This document shows, in pieces, positions 24,734 through 33,539 of a stretch of 64,000 nucleotides of DNA (the stretch's first letter is position 1; each line of letters begins with the position of its first letter). The notes beneath the pieces were generated by a model. It saw nothing but the letters and a program-made list of their open reading frames with translations, was not told where the DNA came from and made no database searches. This DNA is from JAEUIV01 sp033763795 (GTDB lineage Bacteria; Planctomycetota; Phycisphaerae; Phycisphaerales; UBA1924): positions 1 through 64,000 of the forward strand of contig JANRJV010000032.1 of assembly GCA_033763795.1 (NCBI GenBank), given 5' to 3'. Made by a program: the position numbers and the translations under genes.

Positions 24734-27490
24734 TTAGGGCCCGTCGGGGGCCTCGTTGGTCGGGACGAGCCGTGAGCGGAGCGCTTCGCCCGGTGAGATG
24801 GGGATGGCGACGGGCTCGAGGGTCGGGGTGGTTCCCTCGATCTCCATGCGCTTCATGGGTCCTTCGCTGGCGAGGCGGAGGTCGATGAAGTTGGGGTCGG
24901 TCATGATGGTGGGCGTGATGAAGACGAAGATGGTGGTGCGCTGGCGGGTGGTGCCGTAGTCCTTGAAGGCGGCGCCGAGGATGGGGATGTCCTTGAGGAT
25001 GGGGATTCCCGAATCGGACTCGGACTCCGAGAGGAGGGTGAAGCCGCCGACGACGATGGTGGAGTCGGAGGGGACGGTGACCTGGCTGTCGTAGTTTTCG
25101 GTCTGCTTGGGGGGCTGGAGGCCCGCGGAGGGGTTGCCCACGAAGCTTGAGAGCTCGACGGAGTATTCGAGCGAGATGTACCCGCCCTGCGAGATGCGGG
25201 GTGTGACGCTGAGGGTGGTGCCGGCGCTGGCGACGCCGCCCTGGCTGGTGATGGTGCTGGACTCGCCCTGGGTGGTGGCGGAGAAGGGCTCTTCGCGTGT
25301 GCTGGAGATCTCGCCCTGCTGGTTGTCGTTGACGAGGATGCGCGGGTGCGACTCGACGCGGGCGTTGGTCTCCGAGGCGAGCGTGTTGAGGATGAAGGGG
25401 ACGTAGTCGCTCTTGATGAGGGCGCTGGTGAGGCCGCGGTTGCCGGTGGCGACGTTGCGGACGGCCTGGGCCGCCTGCTGGCCGGCGGCGGGGGTTCCGG
25501 CGGTGGAGAGCCCGAAGTTGGAGAAGAGGAGGAACTGGCCGGCGTTGATCTGGGTCTCGACGGTCCACTCGAAGTCTTCGCGGGTGGTGATCGAAACGAT
25601 CTGGGCCTCGATAAAGACCTGCGGCTGGCGCTCGTCGAGTCGGCGGATGATCTGCTCGAGCTGGGCCTGCTGGCGTGCGGAGGCCTTGACGAGGAGCTGG
25701 TTGCGGTCGGCGTCGGCGACGACCTTGATGTCCGGCTGGGCGGAGACGGGGCCGCTGGCGGGCGCGGCTTCGCCGGCGAGGGCGGCGGCCTGGAGTGCCT
25801 CGTCGCCGGCGTTCGGGCCGGTCTGGGCACGCTGGTTGCGGAAGCCCGCGGTGCGCGAGTTGGGGATGAGCGTCGAGCTGCCGGCCTGCTGCTGGCTGTC
25901 GTCCTCGATGAGCGCCTGGATGAGCTCCGCGACGCTCTCGGCGTCGGCGTTGTGGAGCTTGTACATCTTGATGTCGGTGCGGGTGAACTGGAGCTGATCG
26001 GTGAAGCTCTTGACGAGCTCGGCGACGCGCTTGTGCTGCTGCTCGGTGCCGAAGTAGAGGATCGATCCGGCCTCGGTGTCGACGGAGAAGCCGCTGGTGT
26101 TGGTGCGGGCTTCGGTGGACTGGGCGGCGAGGCCCTGGTTCGGCTGGTTGCCGCGGCCGCCCACGAATCCGCCGCCCTGGGGCGCGGGGCCCTGCGACTG
26201 CTCGACGGGGCCCAGCCCCTCGCGCTCGCCGGCCATGGCGACGTCCATGGAGAGCGAGCCGGCGTTGTAGCGGCGCGCGATGAGCGGGCTGACGACATCG
26301 ACGAGTTCAATGAGCTCGGCGACCTCGGCGGCTTCGGCCTCGGTGCCCCGGAAGATGAGGGTGTTGCCGGCGTCGACGATGAGCCTGTTCTCGAGGTTCG
26401 AGAGGCCGCCGCCCCCGCCGGCGGCGCCGGGGGACCCGGGCGCGGCGGCGATGGCGCCGCCCGCGCCGCCCAGCTTGCCGTTGAGAGTGACGATGCGCGA
26501 GCGGGCGAAGTCCGCCTCGACGTTGATGAGCTGGTAGGGGTGCAGACCCTGGGCGGCGATCTCGCGGGCGATGCTGTCGACCATCTGCTGCACGCTGTCG
26601 AGCACGCGGGGCGTGCCGGTGGCGATGATGACGCTGATGTCGTCGAGGTAGGAGATGCGGAGCAGGGCCATGATGGGCTGGCCCAGGTTGTTGGTGAGGG
26701 GCTGCTGGAGGGCGGAGGGGCGGACGAGGCCCGTGCGGATGACGCGGGTGGTGGCGCCGTCGCCCTCGCCGAAGACCATGGGGATGTTGGCGGTGGGCTT
26801 GACCTGGTAGCCGATGAGCGGGTCTTCGACGACGGCGAAGCCGCGGTCTTCGAGGACCGCCGAGAGCAGCGAGAGCAGCTGGTCCTTCTCGATCTTGAGG
26901 GGCGCGCCGAAGGTGATCTGCTGCTGGCCTATGCCCGGGTCGGCGAGGATGTTCTTGCCGATGGCGAGGCTGACGTAGTTGACGAAGGCGAGCAGGTCGA
27001 CGGTCTCAGAGCCGAAGTCGATGGAGATCAGGCCGTCGCCCTGGAGATGCTCGACGGCGCCCTCGGGGGGCGGCTGCTGGCCCTGGTTGACGATCTCGCG
27101 GATCTGCGGGTCGAGCCCTTCGAGGGCCTGCTGGCGGGCGCGCTCGGCTTCATCGCGGACGCGGCGGTTGCGCTCTTCGAGAGCCGCGGCGGGATCGGGG
27201 GCGGGCTGGACCTGCGGCTGCTGGGCCTGCTGGTTGCGCACGCGTCGAGCGGGATGGCCCTCGGGCCCCGCGGGCGGCGGGACGATGGGCCGACCGGTGG
27301 CGGGGTCAATCACCTCGCCGGGCTTTTCGGGAGTCGGCGACTGGGCCGGACCGGGGGGGGGCTGCTGGGCCTGGCGGGCGAGAGAGGGCGAATGAGCGGC
27401 GAGGCCGGCCAGCGCGGCGAGCGCAAGCGCAAGTCCATGCTGCGTCAGGCTTTGACGCTGGACGAACCGGGATGGCCCTAGACGCCTCAT
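24734..27490 (-). CDS. gspD: T2SS outer-membrane secretin GspD
   Basis: 918 residues from ATG 27490, with GGAGG about 10 nt upstream. A signal peptide (ALALAALAGLAAHSPSLA) is followed by a Pro/Gln-rich segment. N0/N1-N3 domains come next, for example FGSETVDLLAFVNYVS near residue 155 and repeated 'A-x-x-V-A-E-L-I' helices. The secretin core then begins at QVFIEAQIVSITTREDF and includes NTLASETNARVESHPRILVN and GIPILKDIPILGAAFK. It forms the gated outer-membrane channel. It is the first gene of the minus-strand operon, so the promoter should lie in 27491-27663, shared with the divergent gene. The length is above the usual 650-700 because of Gln/Gly/Ala-rich linkers. Confidence 0.93.
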   Translation of the reverse strand: MRRLGPSRFVQRQSLTQHGLALALAALAGLAAHSPSLARQAQQPPPGPAQSPTPEKPGEVIDPATGRPIVPPPAGPEGHPARRVRNQQAQQPQVQPAPDPAAALEERNRRVRDEAERARQQALEGLDPQIREIVNQGQQPPPEGAVEHLQGDGLISIDFGSETVDLLAFVNYVSLAIGKNILADPGIGQQQITFGAPLKIEKDQLLSLLSAVLEDRGFAVVEDPLIGYQVKPTANIPMVFGEGDGATTRVIRTGLVRPSALQQPLTNNLGQPIMALLRISYLDDISVIIATGTPRVLDSVQQMVDSIAREIAAQGLHPYQLINVEADFARSRIVTLNGKLGGAGGAIAAAPGSPGAAGGGGGLSNLENRLIVDAGNTLIFRGTEAEAAEVAELIELVDVVSPLIARRYNAGSLSMDVAMAGEREGLGPVEQSQGPAPQGGGFVGGRGNQPNQGLAAQSTEARTNTSGFSVDTEAGSILYFGTEQQHKRVAELVKSFTDQLQFTRTDIKMYKLHNADAESVAELIQALIEDDSQQQAGSSTLIPNSRTAGFRNQRAQTGPNAGDEALQAAALAGEAAPASGPVSAQPDIKVVADADRNQLLVKASARQQAQLEQIIRRLDERQPQVFIEAQIVSITTREDFEWTVETQINAGQFLLFSNFGLSTAGTPAAGQQAAQAVRNVATGNRGLTSALIKSDYVPFILNTLASETNARVESHPRILVNDNQQGEISSTREEPFSATTQGESSTITSQGGVASAGTTLSVTPRISQGGYISLEYSVELSSFVGNPSAGLQPPKQTENYDSQVTVPSDSTIVVGGFTLLSESESDSGIPILKDIPILGAAFKDYGTTRQRTTIFVFITPTIMTDPNFIDLRLASEGPMKRMEIEGTTPTLEPVAIPISPGEALRSRLVPTNEAPDGP

Positions 27491-27647
27491 GCTTGCCCGA
27501 CCTCCATGCCGCCCGGACCACGCTCGCCCGGACGCCGGGACCCCGCTTTGACCCGACCCGCGTCCACCCGGAACCAACACCCCTCATCGGCTCGCCGATG
27601 ACCCCGTCATCGCAAACAAACGCCGACCGATTGACTGCCCGCAGGAC

Positions 27648-27653
27648 TACACT
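27648..27653 (+). promoter_or_regulatory. Candidate -10 element (TACACT), near-leaderless
   Basis: TACACT ends 10 nt before ATG 27664 and there is no Shine-Dalgarno sequence. TTGACT at 27631-27636 looks like a -35 but is only 11 nt away, too close for a normal promoter. Confidence 0.3.
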
Positions 27654-27663
27654 CGCCCCGCCG

Positions 27664-28632
27664 ATGAGAATCGTCAGCTTACTGCCTTCGGCGACCGAGA
27701 TGCTGTGCCTGATCGGGGGCCGGGACCTCCTGGTCGGGCGGTCCCACGAATGCGACTTTCCCAAGGACGTTCTGAGCGTTCCCGCGCTGACCGGGCAACT
27801 GATCGACCCGGGGGCGGCGCCCGCTGAGATCGACCGGCAGGTCAGCGAGGCCCTCTCGTCAGGACGCTCTCTCTACCACCTGGACGCGGCCCGGCTGCAG
27901 GCACTCAAGCCCGATCTGATCGTCACACAGGATCTTTGCGAAGTGTGCTCGATCGACCTGGCGAGCGTGCGGGCGGCGGCGGCGCGGATCGATCCCCCGC
28001 CGACGGTGCTCGCGCTCAACCCGATTTCGGTAGAGGGAGTCTTCGACGATCTGCTGACGCTGGGCCGGGCGACGGGGCTGGAGGAGCGGGCGCGGACGGC
28101 GCTGGTTCGGCTGCGGGAGCGGTTCTTTGCCGCGTCGGATTACGTGAACAGCTTCGCGCACCGGCCCTCGGTCGCGTTTCTGGAGTGGACGGACCCGCTG
28201 TTTGCGCCGGGGCACTGGACGCCCCAGCTGATCGAGCGGGCCGGCGCGGCCCACCCGCTGAACCCCACCGAGGCGCTGCCCGGGGCCGGGGCCGGCGCGG
28301 GGGGACAGATGGCGCACCGGGTCGCGGGCAAGTCGCGGCGCGTAACGGCTGACGAAGTGGTGGCGAGCGCGCCTGAGTTCCTGATCGTGTGTCCGTGCGG
28401 CGTGGGGCTCGCGCAGATCCCTGCACACCTCGCGCTCATCGAGCGGGAACCCTGGTTCCGGGAGCTGCCGGCGGTGCGGGCGGGGCGAGTCGCGCTGGTG
28501 GACGGGAATCACATGTTCAACCGCCCCGGGCCCAGGCTCGTCGACGCCTACCTGTTCCTCGTGGGATGGATCAACGACCGGCCTGAGCTGATCCCGGACG
28601 AATTTCCGTGGATGCCGGCGGTACGACACTAA
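27664..28632 (+). CDS. Cobalamin-binding-type protein (BtuF/periplasmic-binding fold) without signal peptide
   Basis: 322 residues. The protein begins directly with the fold, RIVSLLPSATEMLCLIGG, typical of BtuF-like substrate-binding proteins, and also has HECDFP and the C-terminal ALVDGNHMFNRPGPRLVD. There is no signal peptide or lipobox, so it should be cytoplasmic, and no ABC permease or ATPase gene is adjacent. Such stand-alone, signal-less members are common and their function is not settled. ATG 27664 is chosen because the conserved region starts at once; the upstream in-frame extension is not protein-like. It is divergent from gspD. Confidence 0.78.
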   Translation: MRIVSLLPSATEMLCLIGGRDLLVGRSHECDFPKDVLSVPALTGQLIDPGAAPAEIDRQVSEALSSGRSLYHLDAARLQALKPDLIVTQDLCEVCSIDLASVRAAAARIDPPPTVLALNPISVEGVFDDLLTLGRATGLEERARTALVRLRERFFAASDYVNSFAHRPSVAFLEWTDPLFAPGHWTPQLIERAGAAHPLNPTEALPGAGAGAGGQMAHRVAGKSRRVTADEVVASAPEFLIVCPCGVGLAQIPAHLALIEREPWFRELPAVRAGRVALVDGNHMFNRPGPRLVDAYLFLVGWINDRPELIPDEFPWMPAVRH

Positions 28633-28667
28633 AGTCCGGTATCGCAGCAGCAGGGAGATCCGAACAA

Positions 28668-31600
28668 ATGCCTATCAATCCGGCCCCGCGTGGTGGGGCT
28701 CTCAAGAAGGTTGTCATCGGTCTTGGCGTCGTCGTGCTCGTGGTGGTGCTGGGCGGGGCGCTGCTGCTGCCCTGGATCGCGGGGGTGCTGGCCCAGCGGA
28801 GCATCCCGGTGCAGCTGGCGTCGGGTCCGGGGACGCTGACGATCAGTGATGCGCGGTTCTCGTGGGGCGGGCCGCAGCGCGTGGGCTCGGTGACGCTGAC
28901 CGATGGGCAGGGCGCGAAGATGGCGGACCTGTCGGTGGAAACGCCGTCATCGCTTCTGCGGCTGGCGCAGGCGGGCATGAGCATGGGCGACTTCGGGACC
29001 GTGGCGCTCAGCGGCGTGATTGACGTCCGTGAGGAGCAGATCGCGGCGACACCAGGCCAGGCGGCGCCTCCCGCGCCCCCCACCGCTCCCGGCCAGCCCT
29101 CGACGCCGGGCGGGAGTGGGCCGGCGCAGCCGATCGAGATTCCCGGGAGTCTGCGGGCGGTGGTGGAGATGCGGGGGGTGGACATCTCGTACACGCCGCG
29201 CGCGGCGAGCGGGCTGCAGCGGGTGACCATCGACGACCTCAACGCCCGCGCGGAGGTGAGCGGCGCGGGAACGGCGACGCTCAAGGTGACGGCGGCGTCG
29301 CCCGCGATCGACGTGGACGGGCAGGCGCGCAACTTCGTCGACGGCGCGGGCCGGCTGGACCTGGCGGCGTCGGAGCTGGCGCTGGCGGCGTCGATCAGCG
29401 CGCCGGGCGAACTTGTCGAGGGGATCGTGCGGGCGCTCATGAAGGGCGCACAGGGCTCGGCGACGAGCGCCGCGGGCATCGCGCCGACGGAGGTGTCGCT
29501 CGGCGTGGTCGCGCGGAACGGGCGGCTGACGCTGGCGGACGCGGCGCGGCCGGCGCGGCTGTCGTCCCCGGTGCCGCAGGCGGTGCTGGCGTCGATGGCC
29601 GGGGACGCGTCGACGCTGACGATCACGTCGACGCCCTCGATCACGGGGACCATCGACGTGCTGGATGTCCCGCTGCCCAGGGCGGGATCGGCGCTGGACC
29701 TGCGCGGGGCGCGGCTGCAGGTGACCCTCGCGACGAGCGCGATCGAAGGGCGCGTGGCGCCGGCGGGTCAGCAGGCCCAGGCGTTCGTGGTCGAGCCGGC
29801 GCGGTTCGTGCTGGACGTGCCGGACGCGGCCCAGACCGTGACGCTGCGGGGCGGCGCGCGGGGCTCGCTGGACGGGCGGGACGCGGGCGCGCTCGACGTG
29901 GACATCGCGCTGGCCGGGCTCCTCGACGCGGCGGGCGCGCCGGCGAGCGGACTCCCGGCGCGGATGCAGGGCGCGGTACGGCTGAGCGATGTGCCCACGG
30001 CGCTGGCGCAGCCTTTCCTGGCGGCGACGGGCGTCGATGCGGTCGAGGTGATCGGTTCGACGCTGTCGGCGGAGATCACGGCGCGGACGCGCGAGGGCGA
30101 CGCCGCGGCCGCTCCGTCCGCGTCGGCGGGCTCGGCTGGAACGGTCGCGATCCCCCCCACCGACGTGCGCGCGGACATTTCCTCGAATCATGCCCGGGTG
30201 ATGCTGTCGGCGTTCGTCTCGCAGACGGAGCTGCTGATCCCCGAGGACGGCCTGACGGTGCGCCTGGACCGCGCGGGGCGGGCCATCAGGCCCTTCGTGA
30301 AGGACGGGCCCATCAAGCTCTCGGGCGACGGCCCGATGGAGCTGGTCGTCTCCGACCTGCGGGCCCCGCTGATCTCGGGCGGCCTGCCCGACCTGAGCGG
30401 GCTGTTGGCGGACGTGCGGCTGGGGCTGTCGAATCTCACGGTTGAGGAAGGTGTGGGCACGCGGCCTCTGGAGCTGACGCGGCTGAACACGCACGTGCTC
30501 GTGAGCGGCGTGGAGGCGCCGCGCGTCGAGCTCGACCAGGCGGCGCGCTCGGGAGAGAGCGAGATCACGGCGCGCGGGACGTTCGAGCTGCCGGGGTTGA
30601 TCGCGCGGCGCGAGGGCTCGTGGCCGTTCGTCGAGTTCACGCCCGCGCGGGTGCGTCCTTTCGGGACGCTGACCGTGGCGGGCGTGCCCAGCGATCTGAT
30701 GGGATATGTGCCGGCGGACCTGCGCGGCGCGGTGGCGCGCGGCATCGGTCCCAGCTTCGACCTGACGATCGACGGCAAGGTCGAGGGCGAGCGGGCGGCG
30801 GTGGTCACGCTCGACCTGACGAGCGACGGCGCGACGGCCCGCGGCGGCTTCGCGCTCGACGGCCAGAGCGTGCGGACCACCGAGCAGGGGTTCGTCGCCA
30901 CGCTCGCCAGCCCCGGCGTGCTGGTCGGCGAGATGCTCCGGGCGCGGGCGGACTCTCCCTTGACCGACGTGCGGTGGGAGTCGCCTCTGACGCTGACGCT
31001 CTCCGGGCTGTCGGCGCAGCTTCCCTCGGGCGGCGCCGCGTTCCCCATGGACCAGCTTGCGGCGGCGCTCCGCGTGCAGACGGGGACCGTCGAGATGGGC
31101 GTGCGGGCACCGACGGGTCAGCAGCGGCTGACGGCGCGGTCCGTCGACATGGCGGCCAGCCTCACGCCCGCGGCCGGTGCGGCGTTCACGCTGGATTCGA
31201 CGGGTGAATTCGGGGGCGAGCAGTTCTCGCTCAAGGGCGACATGGCGCTGGGCAAGATCCTTGGGCCGGGCGGCGTGGACCTGGCGGGTTTGACGCCCAA
31301 GGGCTCGATCACCGCGGCGTCGCTGCCCGCGGCGCTGCTGGCGATCTTCGACCCGGCGAACGGGCCGATCGCGCGCGAGGCGCTGGGCGACCGGTTCGAC
31401 CTGGCGCTCACGGCGCCGGCGCCGGCGAGCGCCGAAGGAGCCGTGACCGGGCCGCGGAGCGCCGGGCTGACGCTGCGGGGCGACTCGCTGAGCGCGATGG
31501 CGACGGCGGCGCTCGATAACCAGACGGTGCGCGTGGGCCAGGCGGAGGTGGCGATGACGCTGACGCCGGGGCTGGTGAGCGCGGCGGTGCGGCAGTACGC

Positions 31601-33482
31601 CCCCGGCATGGACCCGAGCCCCAGGCTGGCGCGGCCGGCGTCGATCGCGCTGACGGTCTTCCCGACGTCGGTGAACCTCGACGCGGCCGGCAAGCCCGAC
31701 ATGAACACGCTGGCGCCCGTGCGCGCGATGCTGCGCGGCGCGGACGACATCATCGTGCTCGACGCGCCGGGCGTGGGCGGCGAGCCCTTGAGCGCGGGCG
31801 TGCGCGGGCTCGAGGCCGCCGTCGCGTACTACCACAGCAACATGGTGCAGAGCGAGGCGAGCCTGAAGGCGGAGCTCTTCGACGCGCAGGAGCCCACCGC
31901 GGCGATCGCGCGGCTGGACGTGCTGACCTCGCTGGCGGCGGTGCCCCCGCCGACCTTCGAAGCGACGGTGGCGGATGTCGACACCGTCCGGCTGGAGCGG
32001 CTGCTGAAGCGGCCGGGCCTGGCGTCCGAACTCATCGGAGCGACGGCGAGCGTCGAGGCGCGGGGCTCGATCCCCACGCCCGGCGTGCAGAACATCGTGG
32101 CCACGATCGTCTCGCCCCGGCTCAACACCGTGCTCAACGCGCAGCGGACGCGCGAGGCGGTCGCGCTGACGGCGCCGGCGGACGTGTCGCTGCAGATCCC
32201 CGCGGTGTGGGCGAACCGGTACCTCCTGGCGCCCAAGGAGGGCGCGCGGAGCGCCCCGCCTCAGTTCACGGACCCGCTGGACCTGCGGGTCAGGCTGAAC
32301 CGCTTCTCGGTCGCGAACCCGGGCCCGCCGCTGAAGCCCGGCGTTTTCGCGCTGGACGCGTCGGCGAGCGTCCCCTCGGTGCGGCTGCGCACGGCGGACG
32401 GGCGTGCGATCGCGATCAATGATTTCACGGCGGCGGCGCGGAGCGACGCGGCGGGCGGCGCGCTGGCGTTCGAGCTGGCGACGCCGCGCATCGGCGTGGG
32501 CGACGCCGGCGCGACGGACTCGATCAGCGTGAAGGGCCAGGTGACGGGGCTCGCGGACGCGGCGGGCAATGTGAGCACGCAGACCGCCGCCGTCACCGCC
32601 GACGCGAACGGGTCGGTGCCCACGATCGTGCTGGACACGCTGGGCGGGCAGGACGGCATGCTCGTCGACCTGCTGGGCAACCGGACGACGCTGAAGGCGC
32701 AGGCCCGGCAGCTCTCGATGCGGGGCGGCGAGCTGAGCGCCTCGCTGAACACGGACAACGCCGTCGCCGACGTGAAGGGCCGCGTCGAGAACGGGACCTT
32801 CTTCACGGACGGCCGGACGATCCTCGAGTTGTCGCGCATCACGCCCGAGCTCTCCAGCCGGTATGTCGAGACGGCGATCCCGCTGCTGTCGCGCATGGAG
32901 AAGACGCGCGACGACGACCCGGCGCGCATCGAGGCCGAGGGGCTGACGATCCCGCTCGACGGGGACACGCGCAAGCTCAATGGGCTGGCGACCGTCGACC
33001 TGGGGACGGTGCAGTTCGACACGAGCTCGTTCTTCGGCGAGATCGTGAAGATCGCCGGCGGCAAGAAGGGCGGGAGGCTGGGCGAGCGGATCGAGCCCTT
33101 CGAGCTGGTGGCGCGCGAGGGCGTCGTGAGCTACGAGAAGTTCACGCTCCCGCTGGGCGAGTTCACGGCCCAGACGCAGGGCAAGGTGGACCTCAACACC
33201 AGGCGTATGGACCTGCTGGTGTACCTGCCGCTGTACGCGCTGGCGGAAGAGGTGGGCGGGGCGCTCAGCAACGTCCCGGGCCTTGACCGGCTGGCGCAGA
33301 TCCCGCTGCGGATCCACGGGCCGATCGAGAAGCCCAAGACGGATGTGGATGTCGAGCGCGCGGTGCGCGAGAACCTGCGTGACGCGGTCAAGGAGGTCAT
33401 TCCGAAGGATGTGACCAAGCCCGTGGACGACCTCCTCAAGGACATCTTCAGGGGCGGGCGCAAGGAAGAGCGGCGGAAGTGA
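28668..33482 (+). CDS. Giant AsmA-like protein (inner-membrane anchored, beta-rich, possible lipid-transfer bridge)
   Basis: 1604 residues from ATG 28668, with AGGGAGA about 10 nt upstream. One N-terminal helix (about residues 14-36) anchors it, and the rest faces the periplasm. The long body is made of alternating beta-like repeats with few charged clusters and many 'D-V-x-L/V' strands. The last 180 residues (TVDLGTVQFDTSSFFGEIVK, then GKVDLNTRRMDLLVYLPLYA) resemble the C-terminal AsmA/TamB-like region, ending in a basic, helical tail. AsmA-like proteins are thought to form hydrophobic grooves that move phospholipid between membranes. The family link is by general character, not a full-length match. 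It is convergent with rnr, 57 bp away. Confidence 0.72.
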   Translation: MPINPAPRGGALKKVVIGLGVVVLVVVLGGALLLPWIAGVLAQRSIPVQLASGPGTLTISDARFSWGGPQRVGSVTLTDGQGAKMADLSVETPSSLLRLAQAGMSMGDFGTVALSGVIDVREEQIAATPGQAAPPAPPTAPGQPSTPGGSGPAQPIEIPGSLRAVVEMRGVDISYTPRAASGLQRVTIDDLNARAEVSGAGTATLKVTAASPAIDVDGQARNFVDGAGRLDLAASELALAASISAPGELVEGIVRALMKGAQGSATSAAGIAPTEVSLGVVARNGRLTLADAARPARLSSPVPQAVLASMAGDASTLTITSTPSITGTIDVLDVPLPRAGSALDLRGARLQVTLATSAIEGRVAPAGQQAQAFVVEPARFVLDVPDAAQTVTLRGGARGSLDGRDAGALDVDIALAGLLDAAGAPASGLPARMQGAVRLSDVPTALAQPFLAATGVDAVEVIGSTLSAEITARTREGDAAAAPSASAGSAGTVAIPPTDVRADISSNHARVMLSAFVSQTELLIPEDGLTVRLDRAGRAIRPFVKDGPIKLSGDGPMELVVSDLRAPLISGGLPDLSGLLADVRLGLSNLTVEEGVGTRPLELTRLNTHVLVSGVEAPRVELDQAARSGESEITARGTFELPGLIARREGSWPFVEFTPARVRPFGTLTVAGVPSDLMGYVPADLRGAVARGIGPSFDLTIDGKVEGERAAVVTLDLTSDGATARGGFALDGQSVRTTEQGFVATLASPGVLVGEMLRARADSPLTDVRWESPLTLTLSGLSAQLPSGGAAFPMDQLAAALRVQTGTVEMGVRAPTGQQRLTARSVDMAASLTPAAGAAFTLDSTGEFGGEQFSLKGDMALGKILGPGGVDLAGLTPKGSITAASLPAALLAIFDPANGPIAREALGDRFDLALTAPAPASAEGAVTGPRSAGLTLRGDSLSAMATAALDNQTVRVGQAEVAMTLTPGLVSAAVRQYAPGMDPSPRLARPASIALTVFPTSVNLDAAGKPDMNTLAPVRAMLRGADDIIVLDAPGVGGEPLSAGVRGLEAAVAYYHSNMVQSEASLKAELFDAQEPTAAIARLDVLTSLAAVPPPTFEATVADVDTVRLERLLKRPGLASELIGATASVEARGSIPTPGVQNIVATIVSPRLNTVLNAQRTREAVALTAPADVSLQIPAVWANRYLLAPKEGARSAPPQFTDPLDLRVRLNRFSVANPGPPLKPGVFALDASASVPSVRLRTADGRAIAINDFTAAARSDAAGGALAFELATPRIGVGDAGATDSISVKGQVTGLADAAGNVSTQTAAVTADANGSVPTIVLDTLGGQDGMLVDLLGNRTTLKAQARQLSMRGGELSASLNTDNAVADVKGRVENGTFFTDGRTILELSRITPELSSRYVETAIPLLSRMEKTRDDDPARIEAEGLTIPLDGDTRKLNGLATVDLGTVQFDTSSFFGEIVKIAGGKKGGRLGERIEPFELVAREGVVSYEKFTLPLGEFTAQTQGKVDLNTRRMDLLVYLPLYALAEEVGGALSNVPGLDRLAQIPLRIHGPIEKPKTDVDVERAVRENLRDAVKEVIPKDVTKPVDDLLKDIFRGGRKEERRK

Positions 33483-33539
33483 GCGCGGGGGGCGCGCTGG
33501 CGCGCGGCGGCCGAGCGGATCCGGAGGCCGGGGCGGTGT

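Noticed and set aside
25346..27481. Long plus-strand frame opposite gspD
   Set aside because: Gly/Asp/Glu-rich translation antisense to a secretin whose domains are clear.
28947..33317. Very long open frame (more than 1400 codons) on the minus strand opposite the AsmA-like gene
   Set aside because: At this GC content stop codons are rare in all frames. The translation is Arg/Pro/His-rich low complexity, has no ribosome binding site and no recognisable domain, unlike the opposing gene.
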